From E44-bin32 sp034430595 (lineage in GTDB: Bacteria > Chloroflexota > Anaerolineae > Anaerolineales > E44-bin32), in assembly GCA_034430595.1 (NCBI GenBank), contig DAOUEL010000064.1:62001-126000 (forward strand): a stretch of 64,000 nucleotides of DNA, read 5' to 3'. Shown here piece by piece: positions 17,930 through 28,583 of this stretch (its first letter is position 1; the number at the start of each line of letters is the position of its first letter). A program made the translations under genes and the position numbers. The notes below the pieces were generated by a model that saw nothing but the letters and a program-made list of their open reading frames with translations, had not been told where the DNA came from and did not search any database.

Positions 17930-18907
17930 GTGTTTATAGCGATCCTTATCCTGGCTGTCATCTTTGATTTCCTGAACGGATTCCATGACAGTTCGAACAT
18001 TGTGGCGACGGTCATATTTTCACGCGCGCTTCACCCACGGGTGGCATTGATCATTGCGGCGATTGCGGAATTCCTGGGACCTTTTCTGTTCGGGGTTGCG
18101 GTCGCGCGAACCATCGGGAATGATCTCCTCACGGATAAAGCCCTGAGCGAGCAGGTCGTGATGGCGGCCTTGATGGCTGCCGTCCTGTGGAACCTGCTCA
18201 CCTGGTACCTTGGCATGCCGTCCTCGTCTTCCCATGCTTTGCTCGGGGGGCTGCTCGGAGCTGCCCTTCTTTACACGCAGACACTGAGCGTAATTCGCGT
18301 CGATGGTCTTACTAAAATTGTGCTCGCTCTGCTGCTCTCCCCTGTCGCTGGCTTGATAATGGGCTTCATCGTCATGCGCATTACCCTGTGGCTGGTTCGC
18401 AACGCAACCCCACGCGTCAGCACCGTCTTCCGCCGTCTGCAGATTGTGACCTTGATCGGCCTGGCGCTTAGTCATGGCACCAACGACGCCCAGAAAACCA
18501 TGGGCGTGCTGACGCTGACTCTGTTCCTGACTGGCAGGATAGCAAGTTTCTATGTTCCGGTCTGGGTCATTGCACTCAGTGCCAGCGCAATCGCTCTCGG
18601 AACGGCATTCGGCGGCTGGAGATTAATTCGCACGCTGGGGGGCAGGATCTACCGCATACGCCCTATCCATGGGTTTACCTCTCAAATTGCCGGCGCGGCC
18701 GTGATCCTGACAAGTGCGCTCTTCGGTGGCCCGGTCAGCACGACCCAGGTGCTCAGTTCATCAATCGTCGGCGCGGGCGCGGCCGAACGTTTCAATAAAG
18801 TTCGATGGACGATCCTGCGTGATATGGCGCTGGCATGGGTATTAACCATCCCGGCTACGGCTCTGGCCTCCATTTTGATATTCTCTTTACTTCAGAAAAT
18901 CCTCTGA
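17930..18907 (+). CDS. Low-affinity inorganic phosphate transporter, PiT family
   Basis: The protein has 325 residues with about ten membrane helices. The duplicated PiT signatures are present: FLNGFHDSSNIVATVI in the first half and GLALSHGTNDAQKTMGV in the second, plus YLGMPSSSSHALLGGLLGA and FGGPVSTTQVLSSSIVGAG. It imports phosphate, usually as a metal-phosphate complex driven by the proton gradient. It starts at GTG 17930 with a weak GGAG about 12 bases upstream. No PhoU-like partner gene is adjacent. It is convergent with miaA, with only 22 bases between the stops. Confidence 0.92.
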   Translation: MFIAILILAVIFDFLNGFHDSSNIVATVIFSRALHPRVALIIAAIAEFLGPFLFGVAVARTIGNDLLTDKALSEQVVMAALMAAVLWNLLTWYLGMPSSSSHALLGGLLGAALLYTQTLSVIRVDGLTKIVLALLLSPVAGLIMGFIVMRITLWLVRNATPRVSTVFRRLQIVTLIGLALSHGTNDAQKTMGVLTLTLFLTGRIASFYVPVWVIALSASAIALGTAFGGWRLIRTLGGRIYRIRPIHGFTSQIAGAAVILTSALFGGPVSTTQVLSSSIVGAGAAERFNKVRWTILRDMALAWVLTIPATALASILIFSLLQKIL

Positions 18908-18929
18908 TTACGGTCGGCAGAACCTTGGC

Positions 18930-19886
18930 TTATGCCAATTCGAAATCCCGCTGCCAACCAGAAACCAAAGCCCGCATCTCACCGAGAACCCCGGGGCGAT
19001 TTTCAAACCAATGAATTAATTTGTCGTGCGGCTTGAACCAGTTTGCTTGCCGGCGTACAAATTGCCGGCTGGCACGCTGAATCTGCCTGCGGGCTTGTTC
19101 AAGGTCGATTTCTCCGTCGATATAACGAGCCAATTCCCGATATCCGATTGCCGAGAAGGAAGGCAGCTCAGGACTGTAGCCTCGTTCCATGAGTCCCCGT
19201 ACTTCTTCCACCCAACCATCTTCGAGCATTGCTTCGATACGCGCATCGATCCGGTCATAGAGAAGCTCCCGGGGCAGCGTCAGCCCTAAAACCAGCACAG
19301 GGTAGTCCGGAGGACTTTTTATCCGTTGGTCGCTGGCTGGACGACCCGAAAGGTGGAAAATTTCGAGCGCTCTTACAACACGGCGGATGTTCCGCGAGTC
19401 AATCCTTGCTGCCGACTCAGGATCGATTCGCTCCAGTTCTTGATGCAGTGCTAGAGGACCATGCTCATCGACATATTTTCCCATCCGCGCCCGAAAAACC
19501 TCTGAACGGGTTGCCTTCGGCGGGCGCCAGCCCTCAATCAGCGCCCGGTAATACTGGCCTGTTCCACCAACGAGCAGCGGTAAGTTGCCTCGCCCCTGAA
19601 CCTGCCGGATCGTACGCTCGGCTGCCTCGCGGTAGGTAGCCAGGCTCCAGGTCTGGTCAGGCTCGGCGACATCGATTAAAAAATGAGGAACTTCCTGCCG
19701 TTCCTTCAGCCCCGGTTTCGCGGTTCCGATATCCATCCCCCGGTACAGCAGGCGCGAATCCATGGATACGATTTCCGCCCCGAACTGAGTGGCAAGATCG
19801 AGCGAAATCCTGGTCTTACCGACCGCAGTCGGGCCGACAATTGCTGCCAGGGCTCGCCGCGTGAAATCGGGAGCTCTATCCGTCAC
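18930..19886 (-). CDS. miaA: tRNA dimethylallyltransferase MiaA
   Basis: The protein has 318 residues. It transfers a dimethylallyl group to A37 of tRNAs that read UNN codons. The P-loop is VGPTAVGKTRISLDLA, followed by the substrate motif EIVSMDSRLLYRGMDIGTAKP, then PHFLIDVAEPDQTWSLATY and LPLLVGGTGQYYRALIEG. The C-terminal RQFVRRQANWFK is typical. The start overlaps the yraN stop by ATGA. The sequence appears complete. Confidence 0.96.
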   Translation of the reverse strand: MTDRAPDFTRRALAAIVGPTAVGKTRISLDLATQFGAEIVSMDSRLLYRGMDIGTAKPGLKERQEVPHFLIDVAEPDQTWSLATYREAAERTIRQVQGRGNLPLLVGGTGQYYRALIEGWRPPKATRSEVFRARMGKYVDEHGPLALHQELERIDPESAARIDSRNIRRVVRALEIFHLSGRPASDQRIKSPPDYPVLVLGLTLPRELLYDRIDARIEAMLEDGWVEEVRGLMERGYSPELPSFSAIGYRELARYIDGEIDLEQARRQIQRASRQFVRRQANWFKPHDKLIHWFENRPGVLGEMRALVSGWQRDFELA

Positions 19887-20245
19887 ATCAACCCCACATC
19901 AAACGCACCAGGGTAGTGATCGAGCCGGATTAACGCGCGATTCTTTGAAGCCTCAATGGCGATAACATCGATGCGCCAGGGCGAATGCAATTTATCGTTT
20001 TGCTCGAGAAATCCCCAGGCGGCCTTCTGCAATCGGCTTCGTTTGCGAGATGAAATCGAATCCTCAGGGGCTCCAAAGGTTGAGCTGGTGCGGGTTTTTA
20101 CCTCTACAAACACAATCATATCTCGATCCTCCATCACCAGATCAAGCTCGCAGTGTTCGATATGTACATTCTGGGCAAGCAGCCTATACCCCTGGCCCTG
20201 TAGATAAGATAACGCTCTCCGCTCACCCCATTCTCCCAAACGCAT
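19883..20245 (-). CDS. yraN: YraN/UPF0102-family endonuclease-fold protein
   Basis: The protein has 120 residues. The restriction-endonuclease-like core has GEWGERRALSYLQGQGYRLLAQN, then ELDLVMEDRDMIVFVEVKTR with the Asp and the E-x-K catalytic-type residues, then RIDVIAIE. The family is near-universal in bacteria and poorly characterised, with a presumed nucleic-acid role. A strong GGGAGGG lies upstream of ATG 20245. It forms a two-gene operon with miaA. Confidence 0.9.
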   Translation of the reverse strand: MRLGEWGERRALSYLQGQGYRLLAQNVHIEHCELDLVMEDRDMIVFVEVKTRTSSTFGAPEDSISSRKRSRLQKAAWGFLEQNDKLHSPWRIDVIAIEASKNRALIRLDHYPGAFDVGLM

Positions 20246-20631
20246 TCATCCCTCCCATCGAACGTACTTCCACTACCTTGCTGAGCGGGTCTGGCGAAGC
20301 GCACAGGCCACCTTCTCATTTATACTCTCTTTAGGTTAGTGCGCTGCCATTTTATGTGTTTTTGATCAATCTATGCGAAAATCGAATCTGATACATAGAA
20401 ACAGGTCAGCTTCCATTAGCAATCGGCAAGCAAATCTGAGTGGTTGTTGACATTGAGCTCATTCCAGTTATAGAATTGCACAATTCACCGAACTGGCTGA
20501 AGACTACGTGATGTAAGAAATTCGTCAAAGCGGAAAGGAGGGATGCCCCGCTCTTGATCAACTATCTGCTTTCTGTTCTACGTGTAGTTACGCCAAAAAA
20601 TAGCTATTAAACCCTTGAGGAGGAAGAAGCA
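20246..20631. other. Intergenic region between yraN and the amino-acid transporter operon
   Basis: 386 bases without a convincing gene. The left edge carries the yraN ribosome site. The middle is AT-rich relative to its surroundings. A good promoter lies at 20447-20474 and gives a leader of about 150 bases before 20632. The leader ends in a strong Shine-Dalgarno (GAGGAGGAAG). I see no recognisable riboswitch fold. Confidence 0.6.
20447..20474 (+). promoter_or_regulatory. Sigma-70-type promoter of the amino-acid transporter operon
   Basis: TTGACA (20447-20452), a 16-base spacer, then TATAGA (20469-20474). Transcription would start near 20481, about 150 bases upstream of the binding-protein start. 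Confidence 0.7.
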
Positions 20632-21837
20632 ATGAAGCGAACAATGTTAGTGCTCTCGACTCTCGTACTGGCAGCGATTGCTCTGGCTGCCTGCGGTGGA
20701 GGGGCACAGGAATTCACCTGCGAAGATCCACTGGGTTGTGTTACCTACGGACCTGACGAGCCCATCCGCATCGCCTCAGCCCTCGTAATTTCCGGCGCTA
20801 ACGCCCAGCTCGGCCTTGACTCGCAATATGGCGTGGAAATCGCCATGGACATGCGTGGTCCGGTCGACGGGCACTCGGTCGAACTGCAGGCTGAAGACGA
20901 TGGCTGCAGCGCCGAAGGCGGCCAGGCGGCCGGACAGAAGATCGTCTCCGACCCCAGCATCCTCGGTGTCATCGGGACGAGCTGTTCCGGCGCCGGGGTA
21001 CCCATGGCCCAGGTCATCTCTGACGCCGGGTACTTCATGGTATCGCCTTCGAACACAGCCCCCAGCCTGACGGATCCCACACAGGCCTGGAAGCCGGGCT
21101 ACCTGCGCACCGCGCACAACGACAAGGTACAGGGCGCAGCCATCGCTGATTTCGCCTACAACGAACTTGGCCTCACGACTGCAGCCGCCATCCACGATGG
21201 TGATCCCTACACGGAAGGTCTTGCCAACGCCTTCCGCACGTCCTTCGAAGAGCTCGGCGGCACAGTCGTCGCCTTCACCGCGATCAACGTGGGCGATACG
21301 GACATGCGTCCGGTGCTGACGGCTGTGGCCGCAGCCGGACCGCCGGAGTTCATCTACTTCCCGGTCTTCACCGCCGAGTGCGCGTTCCTGGCCAAGCAGT
21401 CCAAGGAAGTGGCCGGGCTTGAGAACACCATAGTCGCCGCCGCGGACGGCTGCATCTCGGATGCCGCCGCCGCAGCGATCGGTGATTCCAATGAGGGTAT
21501 GTACTTCTCCGGTCCCGATATCGCTTACACGGGTGCGCTCTACGACACCTTCAAGGCGAAGTACAAGGAGATGTTCGGTTCGGACACGCTTTCGGTCTTC
21601 CACGCCCATGCGTTTGACGCGGCGAATATGATCTTCGACTGCGTCGAAGAAGTTGGCGTGACTGACGACGCTGGTCTGCACATCGGCCGCCAGGCGATGC
21701 GCACTTGCCTGTATGCAACGTCAGGCCACCAGGGCATCACGGGAACGCTGACATGCGATCAGTACGGTGACTGTGCCGATCCGAAGATCTCGGTCTCCGA
21801 ACTGCAAGGTGGAGAATACGTCCGGATTTGGCCGTAA
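20632..21837 (+). CDS. Branched-chain amino-acid-type ABC transporter substrate-binding lipoprotein
   Basis: The protein has 401 residues. The signal peptide MKRTMLVLSTLVLAAIALAAC ends in a lipobox (LAAC). The body is a type-I periplasmic-binding fold of the LivJ/Leu-Ile-Val family, with PIRIASALVISGANAQLGLDSQYGVEIA, GVIGTSCSGAGVPMAQ and MVSPSNTAPSLTD. The strong ribosome site and the promoter upstream fit a highly expressed binding protein. The ligand could be branched-chain amino acids, other amino acids, amides or urea. Downstream catabolic genes (26406-28580) favour an amino or imino acid. Confidence 0.93.
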   Translation: MKRTMLVLSTLVLAAIALAACGGGAQEFTCEDPLGCVTYGPDEPIRIASALVISGANAQLGLDSQYGVEIAMDMRGPVDGHSVELQAEDDGCSAEGGQAAGQKIVSDPSILGVIGTSCSGAGVPMAQVISDAGYFMVSPSNTAPSLTDPTQAWKPGYLRTAHNDKVQGAAIADFAYNELGLTTAAAIHDGDPYTEGLANAFRTSFEELGGTVVAFTAINVGDTDMRPVLTAVAAAGPPEFIYFPVFTAECAFLAKQSKEVAGLENTIVAAADGCISDAAAAAIGDSNEGMYFSGPDIAYTGALYDTFKAKYKEMFGSDTLSVFHAHAFDAANMIFDCVEEVGVTDDAGLHIGRQAMRTCLYATSGHQGITGTLTCDQYGDCADPKISVSELQGGEYVRIWP

Positions 21838-21894
21838 TCTGTCCACCTACGCCAGGCCTGTTTTTCGTAGACAGGGCAACTTGGTGAGATAAAT

Positions 21895-21933
21895 AAGGAA
21901 GGATCTGGGGACTTTACCCCCAGATCCTTCCTT
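21895..21933 (+). promoter_or_regulatory. Intercistronic stem-loop after the binding-protein gene
   Basis: A perfect 16-base-pair stem (21895-21910 with 21918-21933) with the loop ACTTTAC. There is no U-run after it, so it is more likely an mRNA-stabilising or partial attenuation element than a full terminator. It would let the binding protein be made in excess over the permeases. Confidence 0.75.
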
Positions 21934-21953
21934 CCCCATCCTGGAGTCAAGCT

Positions 21954-23015
21954 ATGCGCAGCCGTATTAAAAACCTTGACTACATCACGCTCTTCTTATG
22001 GATTGTGCGCACCGCGATCATTGCCATCGTCATCTGGGGCACTGTCGCAACCATCATCAAGAATCCCTACTCGCCAACCCAATGGACAGATTTTCTTGTG
22101 TTCGGTGTTGCCCAGGGAAGCATGTACGCACTCATCGCCATCGGCTACACCTTGGTTTACGGTGTGCTCTTCATGATTAACTTTGCCCACGGCGAGTTTT
22201 TTATGTCCGGGATCATGACCGCAACCGTTTTCGTCGCCGCGCCCATGTCAGCCAGTGGATTTCTCGATCGCAACCCGATCCTTGCGATTATTGCCATCTC
22301 TGTTCTGTCCATAACTGTCTCGGTTATCGTCGCCATCCTTACGGAAAGGATCGCCTATAAGCCCCTACGGAAGGCACCCCGTCTCGTGCCCCTGATTACC
22401 GCCATCGGGGCTTCGTTTTTCTGGCAGAACTTTTACCGTGGCATGCTTGGCGGCGAGGCCAAACCCTTCCCGCAATTTGAAATCCTTACCGGGAAGGTCG
22501 CCTTTCTTGGAACCGAGATCTTGAAGGTTCATATCGTCGTCATCATCGCCACGATCGTCATGCTAATCGGGTTGAATTTCTTCATCATGCGGACGAAAAC
22601 CGGCAAAGCCATCCGTGCTGTAGCCGAAGACAAGGACGTCGCGGCCTTGATGGGGATCGATGTGGATCGGACGATATCGATCACCTTTGCAGCTGGCGCG
22701 GCTATGGCCGGCGTAGCGGGTGTACTCTTCGCGCTGGTCTTCCGCCAGGTTAACTTCTTCATGGGCTTTATCCCCGGTATCAAAGCCTTTACCGCCGCCG
22801 TTCTGGGTGGGATCGGCAGCATCCCTGGCGCTGCACTCGGTGGATTGCTGTTGGGTATGGTCGAGTCCGTTGGGCCAAGCCTTTTCTTGCAGAGCCTCGG
22901 CATCCCGGCCTTCAACCAGCTTAAAGATGTGATTGCCTTCACCATGTTGGTCTTGATCCTGATCTTCAGGCCGCAGGGGATCCTCGGTGAGCGGCTCGCA
23001 GAGAAGAAAGCGTGA
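21954..23015 (+). CDS. Branched-chain amino-acid ABC transporter permease (LivH type)
   Basis: The protein has 353 residues, mostly hydrophobic helices. LivH signatures are FGVAQGSMYALIAIGYTLVYGVLFMINFAHGEFFMSG and the EAA-like RAVAEDKDVAALMGIDVDR. The C-terminal TAAVLGGIGSIPGAALGGLLLGMVES is typical. A GGAG site precedes ATG 21954. It works with the next gene product as the membrane heterodimer. Confidence 0.93.
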   Translation: MRSRIKNLDYITLFLWIVRTAIIAIVIWGTVATIIKNPYSPTQWTDFLVFGVAQGSMYALIAIGYTLVYGVLFMINFAHGEFFMSGIMTATVFVAAPMSASGFLDRNPILAIIAISVLSITVSVIVAILTERIAYKPLRKAPRLVPLITAIGASFFWQNFYRGMLGGEAKPFPQFEILTGKVAFLGTEILKVHIVVIIATIVMLIGLNFFIMRTKTGKAIRAVAEDKDVAALMGIDVDRTISITFAAGAAMAGVAGVLFALVFRQVNFFMGFIPGIKAFTAAVLGGIGSIPGAALGGLLLGMVESVGPSLFLQSLGIPAFNQLKDVIAFTMLVLILIFRPQGILGERLAEKKA

Positions 23016-23024
23016 GGTGAGACG

Positions 23025-24722
<1,698 letters not shown>

Positions 24723-24726
24723 TACG

Positions 24727-25539
24727 ATGACCGACAGCCAGGACTTCATCCTCCAATCCAAAGGTGTCACCAAGCGCTTCGGCGGACTCGTCGCGGTCAA
24801 CGAATTTGATTTCAATGTACCCCGCAATTCAATTGTCAGCATCATCGGGCCCAATGGTGCCGGTAAGACGACCTATTTCAACTGTGTAACCGGGTTCTAC
24901 GGGATAGATGAAGGCATGATCGAATTCGAAGGCGAACAAATCGACGGACTCTCTCCGGATCGCATCGCCCACCGTCATGTAACGCGAACCTATCAAAACA
25001 TTCGTTTGTTCGCAAACATGACCGCGATCGAAAACCTGCTGGTTGGGATGGAGCCCGAACTCCACACACACTGGTACGGCGCAGTACTGGGAATGCCGGG
25101 GACACGGGCTGAGGAGAAGCAGGCTCTCGATGAAGCGCGCGAGCTCCTCCATTTTATCGGGCTGGCTGGCAAGGGTGATTTGCTCGCCAAGAACTTGCCC
25201 TACGGCGACCAGCGCCGGCTCGAAATCGGACGGGCTTTAGCGAACAAGCCTCGATTGCTACTGCTGGATGAGCCTACTGCCGGGATGAACCCGAACGAAT
25301 CAGCAGAAGCGATGCATTTCATCCGCCGGCTGCGGGATGAGCTCGGTATCACAATCCTGCTGATTGAACACGATATGCGTGTGGTCATGGGCATCTCCGA
25401 GCGTGTTACGGTTCTTGATTACGGGATTAAGATCGCCGAGGGATCCCCTAACGAAATCCAAAAAAACACCAAAGTCATCGAAGCCTACCTCGGCCGTGGC
25501 GCGGCAACGGGTTTGCAGACGCCCGCGGGCGGGCAATAA
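24727..25539 (+). CDS. Branched-chain amino-acid ABC transporter ATPase (LivG type)
   Basis: The protein has 270 residues. Walker A is IGPNGAGKTT, the signature is LPYGDQRRLEIGRAL, Walker B is LLLLDEPTAGMNP and the switch His is in LLIEHDMRVVMG. The insertion between Walker A and the signature and the C-terminal GSPNEIQKNTKVIEAYLG are characteristic of LivG. It energises amino-acid uptake together with LivF. Confidence 0.95.
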   Translation: MTDSQDFILQSKGVTKRFGGLVAVNEFDFNVPRNSIVSIIGPNGAGKTTYFNCVTGFYGIDEGMIEFEGEQIDGLSPDRIAHRHVTRTYQNIRLFANMTAIENLLVGMEPELHTHWYGAVLGMPGTRAEEKQALDEARELLHFIGLAGKGDLLAKNLPYGDQRRLEIGRALANKPRLLLLDEPTAGMNPNESAEAMHFIRRLRDELGITILLIEHDMRVVMGISERVTVLDYGIKIAEGSPNEIQKNTKVIEAYLGRGAATGLQTPAGGQ

Positions 25540-25554
25540 CAAGGAGCGCGCGGC

Positions 25555-26268
25555 ATGTCCATGCTTGAGATGAAAGATGTCCACGCCTACTACGGCAATA
25601 TCCACGCGCTCAAAGGCATTACGATCCAGGTCGAAGAGGGCGAGATTGTCACGCTGATTGGGGCTAACGGCGCGGGTAAATCTACAACGCTGAAGACGAT
25701 CAGCGGTTTATTAAAGCCCAGAGCAGGATCGATTTACCTCGATGGTGAAGATCTACAACCTTATCCTGCACACGAAATCGTCTACAAAGGTGTATCCCTC
25801 GTCCCAGAAGGGCGCGGAATTTTCGCAAAATTGACTGTCAGCGAAAACCTTGATATGGGTGCTTTCAAGCGCAACGATAAAGATGGTATCGAACATGATC
25901 GGCTTCGTGTTTTCAAACTCTTCCCACGGCTGGAAGAGCGCAAGAATCAGGTAGCAGGAACCTTGAGCGGCGGGGAGCAGCAAATGCTGGCGACAGGCCG
26001 AGCGCTCATGGCCCGTCCACGTCTGCTTCTCATGGACGAACCATCGATGGGACTTGCACCGGTTCTCGTAGAAAGTGTGTTTGAGATAATTATTGAAATC
26101 AACAAGGAAGGAACGACGATCCTGCTTGTTGAACAGAACGCTCACATGGCTTTACAAATTGCCCAGAGGGGCTATGTGCTCCAGACAGGCGAAATCGTAC
26201 TTTCTGATACCGCTGAAGGATTGCGTACCAATCCATTGGTCCAGAAGGCATACCTGGGGATCCAGTAG
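25555..26268 (+). CDS. Branched-chain amino-acid ABC transporter ATPase (LivF type)
   Basis: The protein has 237 residues. Walker A is IGANGAGKSTTLKTISGL, with LVPEGRGIFAKLTVSENL, the signature LSGGEQQMLATGRALM, Walker B LLLMDEPSMGLAP and the switch in LLVEQNAHMAL. It is the last gene of the transporter operon; a strong terminator follows at 26303. Confidence 0.95.
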   Translation: MSMLEMKDVHAYYGNIHALKGITIQVEEGEIVTLIGANGAGKSTTLKTISGLLKPRAGSIYLDGEDLQPYPAHEIVYKGVSLVPEGRGIFAKLTVSENLDMGAFKRNDKDGIEHDRLRVFKLFPRLEERKNQVAGTLSGGEQQMLATGRALMARPRLLLMDEPSMGLAPVLVESVFEIIIEINKEGTTILLVEQNAHMALQIAQRGYVLQTGEIVLSDTAEGLRTNPLVQKAYLGIQ

Positions 26269-26302
26269 CCGCAATCGTTAGAGCTTTGGTTTTTTTTAAT
26301 TT

Positions 26303-26335
26303 AGGAACCCGCCTGGACGTGGGTTCCTTTTCTTG
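26303..26335 (+). terminator. Rho-independent terminator of the amino-acid transporter operon
   Basis: AGGAACCC (26303-26310), a 10-base loop and GGGTTCCT (26321-26328), followed by a T-rich tail (TTTTCTTGTT). It lies 35 bases after the LivF-type stop. Confidence 0.88.
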
Positions 26336-26405
26336 TTCCATCCAGATGAAAATCATTGCCCGGTGTACAATGCCCTCTGGATTCGTTCCTTTGAAAGGGT
26401 TGCTG

Positions 26406-27395
26406 ATGGAGCTGCTCCTGCTCAACGCCGAAGAAGTTCGAAGTGCACTAACAATGGACCGCGCCATCGAAGCCGTGACCGAGGCCTATATCCAGCTCTC
26501 AACGGGCAAGAGCCAGGTTCCCCTCCGTTCCCGCATCAATTTTCCGAATGTGGAGGGAGTGGCGCTTTTCATGCCAGCCCTACTTGAAGGCAGTCAGGAC
26601 CTGGGGGTAAAGATCGTCACGGTGTTCCCTCGCAACGCAAAACGTGAGTTGCCCACGATTCACGCGCTGGTCGTTGTACTCGACCCGATCACCGGCCAAC
26701 CACTTGCGCTTCTTGAAGGCGCCTCCCTTACGGCTATACGAACCGGCGCAGCGTCCGGTACTGCCACAAAATGGCTCGCCAGACCGGACGCGAAGCTGGC
26801 TGCGATCTTCGGCAGCGGCGCACAGGCACGGACACAGCTGGAAGCTATATGCACTGTTCGTGATATCGAACACGCGTGGATTTACAGCCTGGACCAGGAG
26901 AGTGCTGAAGAGATGATCGCTGATCTGGCAGGTTCCGGATCGATCCCACCGGCACTCGAACTGGCCTCCTCACCGCACCAGGCTGTGTGCGATGCGGATG
27001 TCATCTGCACTGCAACGACTTCCATGCAGCCAGTTTTCCATGCTTCCGATCTTAAACCTGGTGTGCACATCAATGCCATTGGATCGTTCACCCCGGAGAT
27101 GCAGGAGATCGGGTCAGATACCATGAAGCAAGCCTACATCGTACTTGATTCGCATGATGCTGTTCTATCCGAGAGCGGCGATGTGCTGATACCGCTCGCC
27201 GCAGGGTTGATTACAGAAGCCGATCTGCAAGTCGAACTTGGTCAAATCGCAGCTGGCCTCAAGCCAGGGCGAAGCTCTGATTCGCAAATCACACTCTTCA
27301 AATCAGTCGGAGTGGCAGTGCAGGATGCTATCGCGGCCAGCCGAGCAGTTCAAGGGGCGCTGGAAGCTGGATTGGGAAGGACAATCGTCCTGTGA
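26406..27395 (+). CDS. Ornithine cyclodeaminase / mu-crystallin family enzyme
   Basis: The protein has 329 residues. The N-terminal MELLLLNAEEVRSALTMDRAIEAV and RSRINFP match the family. The Rossmann domain has LTAIRTGAASGTATKWLA and AAIFGSGAQARTQLEAI, followed by DVICTATTSMQPVF and HINAIGSFTPEMQEI. Members include ornithine cyclodeaminase, alanine dehydrogenase and delta1-pyrroline-2-carboxylate / delta1-piperideine reductases. ATG 26406 was chosen because the frame further upstream runs through the livF terminator. The next gene is a D-amino-acid or imino-acid oxidase-like enzyme, which favours cyclic imino acid or proline/ornithine metabolism over pure ornithine deamination. Confidence 0.9.
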   Translation: MELLLLNAEEVRSALTMDRAIEAVTEAYIQLSTGKSQVPLRSRINFPNVEGVALFMPALLEGSQDLGVKIVTVFPRNAKRELPTIHALVVVLDPITGQPLALLEGASLTAIRTGAASGTATKWLARPDAKLAAIFGSGAQARTQLEAICTVRDIEHAWIYSLDQESAEEMIADLAGSGSIPPALELASSPHQAVCDADVICTATTSMQPVFHASDLKPGVHINAIGSFTPEMQEIGSDTMKQAYIVLDSHDAVLSESGDVLIPLAAGLITEADLQVELGQIAAGLKPGRSSDSQITLFKSVGVAVQDAIAASRAVQGALEAGLGRTIVL

Positions 27396-27425
27396 ACCTG
27401 GAATAAGGATAGGAGGCACGTAAGG

Positions 27426-28580
27426 GTGGAACTACCCACACAGGCAGACGTGGTCGTCATTGGTGGCGGCGTTATGGGTGCAAGCTCAGCGTACCACCTG
27501 CTCAAATCAGGCGTGCATGACGTACTGCTGCTCGAGAAGGAGAGCTTCTTCGGCCAGGGTGCGACCGGTCGCTGCGCCGGGGGTGTGCGCTACCAATTTG
27601 CCACTGAAGTCAACGTGCGCCTTTCAATCGCCAGCCTGGCGATGATCAATGAGTTCAAGTCCGAGACAGGACAGGATCCACTCTATCGAAAATGCGGCTA
27701 CCTCTTTGTCATTACTGACCCGGCCGATGTACCCACTTTCCAGCGCAACATCCAGATGCAAAATGGCCTCGGTGTAGGAACGGTGTGGCTCAGTGGCGAC
27801 AACGTTCGATCGAAGCTGCCCACGATGCGCTTTGAGGACGCGTTGGGAGGGAGCTGGCATGAGCGTGATGGACTGGCCGACCCGAACAGCATCGTTATGG
27901 GATATATCAAACGAATACGCGAGCTGGGCGGGGTGGCGCTCACGGATCAGGAGGTCCTATCGATCGGTGTTGAATCCGGGCGTATCACTTCGGTCACAAC
28001 CCGATCTGGAAGCGTGGCATGCGGCTCCGTCATCAATGCAGCCGGACCGTGGATGGGGTTGATCGGGCAAATGGTCGGGGTGGAAATTCCACTTGAGCCG
28101 ATCAGGCGCCAGATGGTTACGACTACCCCTTTGCCGGAATTGCCAGAGGATTTTCCATTTGTTATTGATTTTTCACGCTCGCTCTACTTCCATCGTGAAG
28201 GCGAGGGGATTCTGACCGGCATGTCCAATCCGGACGAGCAGGCTGGTTTTGATCAATCCATCGATGAAGAATGGGAGCTGATTGCCATGGATGCCGCTGC
28301 GGAACGGCTCCCGATGTTAAACCAGGCTGGCCGATTGGCCGGCTGGGCTGGCCTGTATGAAGTCACGCCGGATGCACATCCCATCTTCGGACGCTCGCCG
28401 ATCGATGGCTTCTGGCTGGTGGGCGGCTTTTCCGGACATGGCTTCATGCACGGACCGATCGCTGGTAAACTCATGGCAGAAATCCTGACCAGCGGTCAGG
28501 CGGTTAGTGTCGACGTATCGATGCTGGACCTGGCACGCTTTGATGAAAACCGGCTAATTCATGAATATAACGTGGTGTGA
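27426..28580 (+). CDS. DadA-like FAD-dependent amino/imino-acid oxidoreductase
   Basis: The protein has 384 residues. The dinucleotide-binding motif is ADVVVIGGGVMGASSAYHLLKSG, followed by the flavin motif GATGRCAGGVRYQF. The C-terminal YEVTPDAHPIFGRSPIDGFWLVGGFSGHGFMHGP is the second FAD-contact region of the DAO family. Relatives include sarcosine oxidase beta, glycine oxidase, D-amino-acid dehydrogenase and hydroxyproline/proline dehydrogenases. It starts at GTG 27426 after an AAGGG site. It is 30 bases after the ornithine cyclodeaminase-family gene and 3 bases before cinA. Confidence 0.9.
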   Translation: MELPTQADVVVIGGGVMGASSAYHLLKSGVHDVLLLEKESFFGQGATGRCAGGVRYQFATEVNVRLSIASLAMINEFKSETGQDPLYRKCGYLFVITDPADVPTFQRNIQMQNGLGVGTVWLSGDNVRSKLPTMRFEDALGGSWHERDGLADPNSIVMGYIKRIRELGGVALTDQEVLSIGVESGRITSVTTRSGSVACGSVINAAGPWMGLIGQMVGVEIPLEPIRRQMVTTTPLPELPEDFPFVIDFSRSLYFHREGEGILTGMSNPDEQAGFDQSIDEEWELIAMDAAAERLPMLNQAGRLAGWAGLYEVTPDAHPIFGRSPIDGFWLVGGFSGHGFMHGPIAGKLMAEILTSGQAVSVDVSMLDLARFDENRLIHEYNVV

Positions 28581-28583
28581 TCG

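Noticed and set aside
20543..20557. Possible four-residue leader peptide (ATG CCC CGC TCT TGA) after AAGGAGGG in the amino-acid transporter leader
   Set aside because: The Shine-Dalgarno sequence touches the ATG with no spacer, and the codons do not include regulatory amino acids, so an attenuation leader is not supported.
20776..21681. Long open frame of about 300 codons on the minus strand opposite the amino-acid binding-protein gene
   Set aside because: It lies wholly inside a clearly identified gene, has Arg/Gly/Asp/Val-biased composition typical of a shadow frame at this GC content, and shows no domain or start signal.
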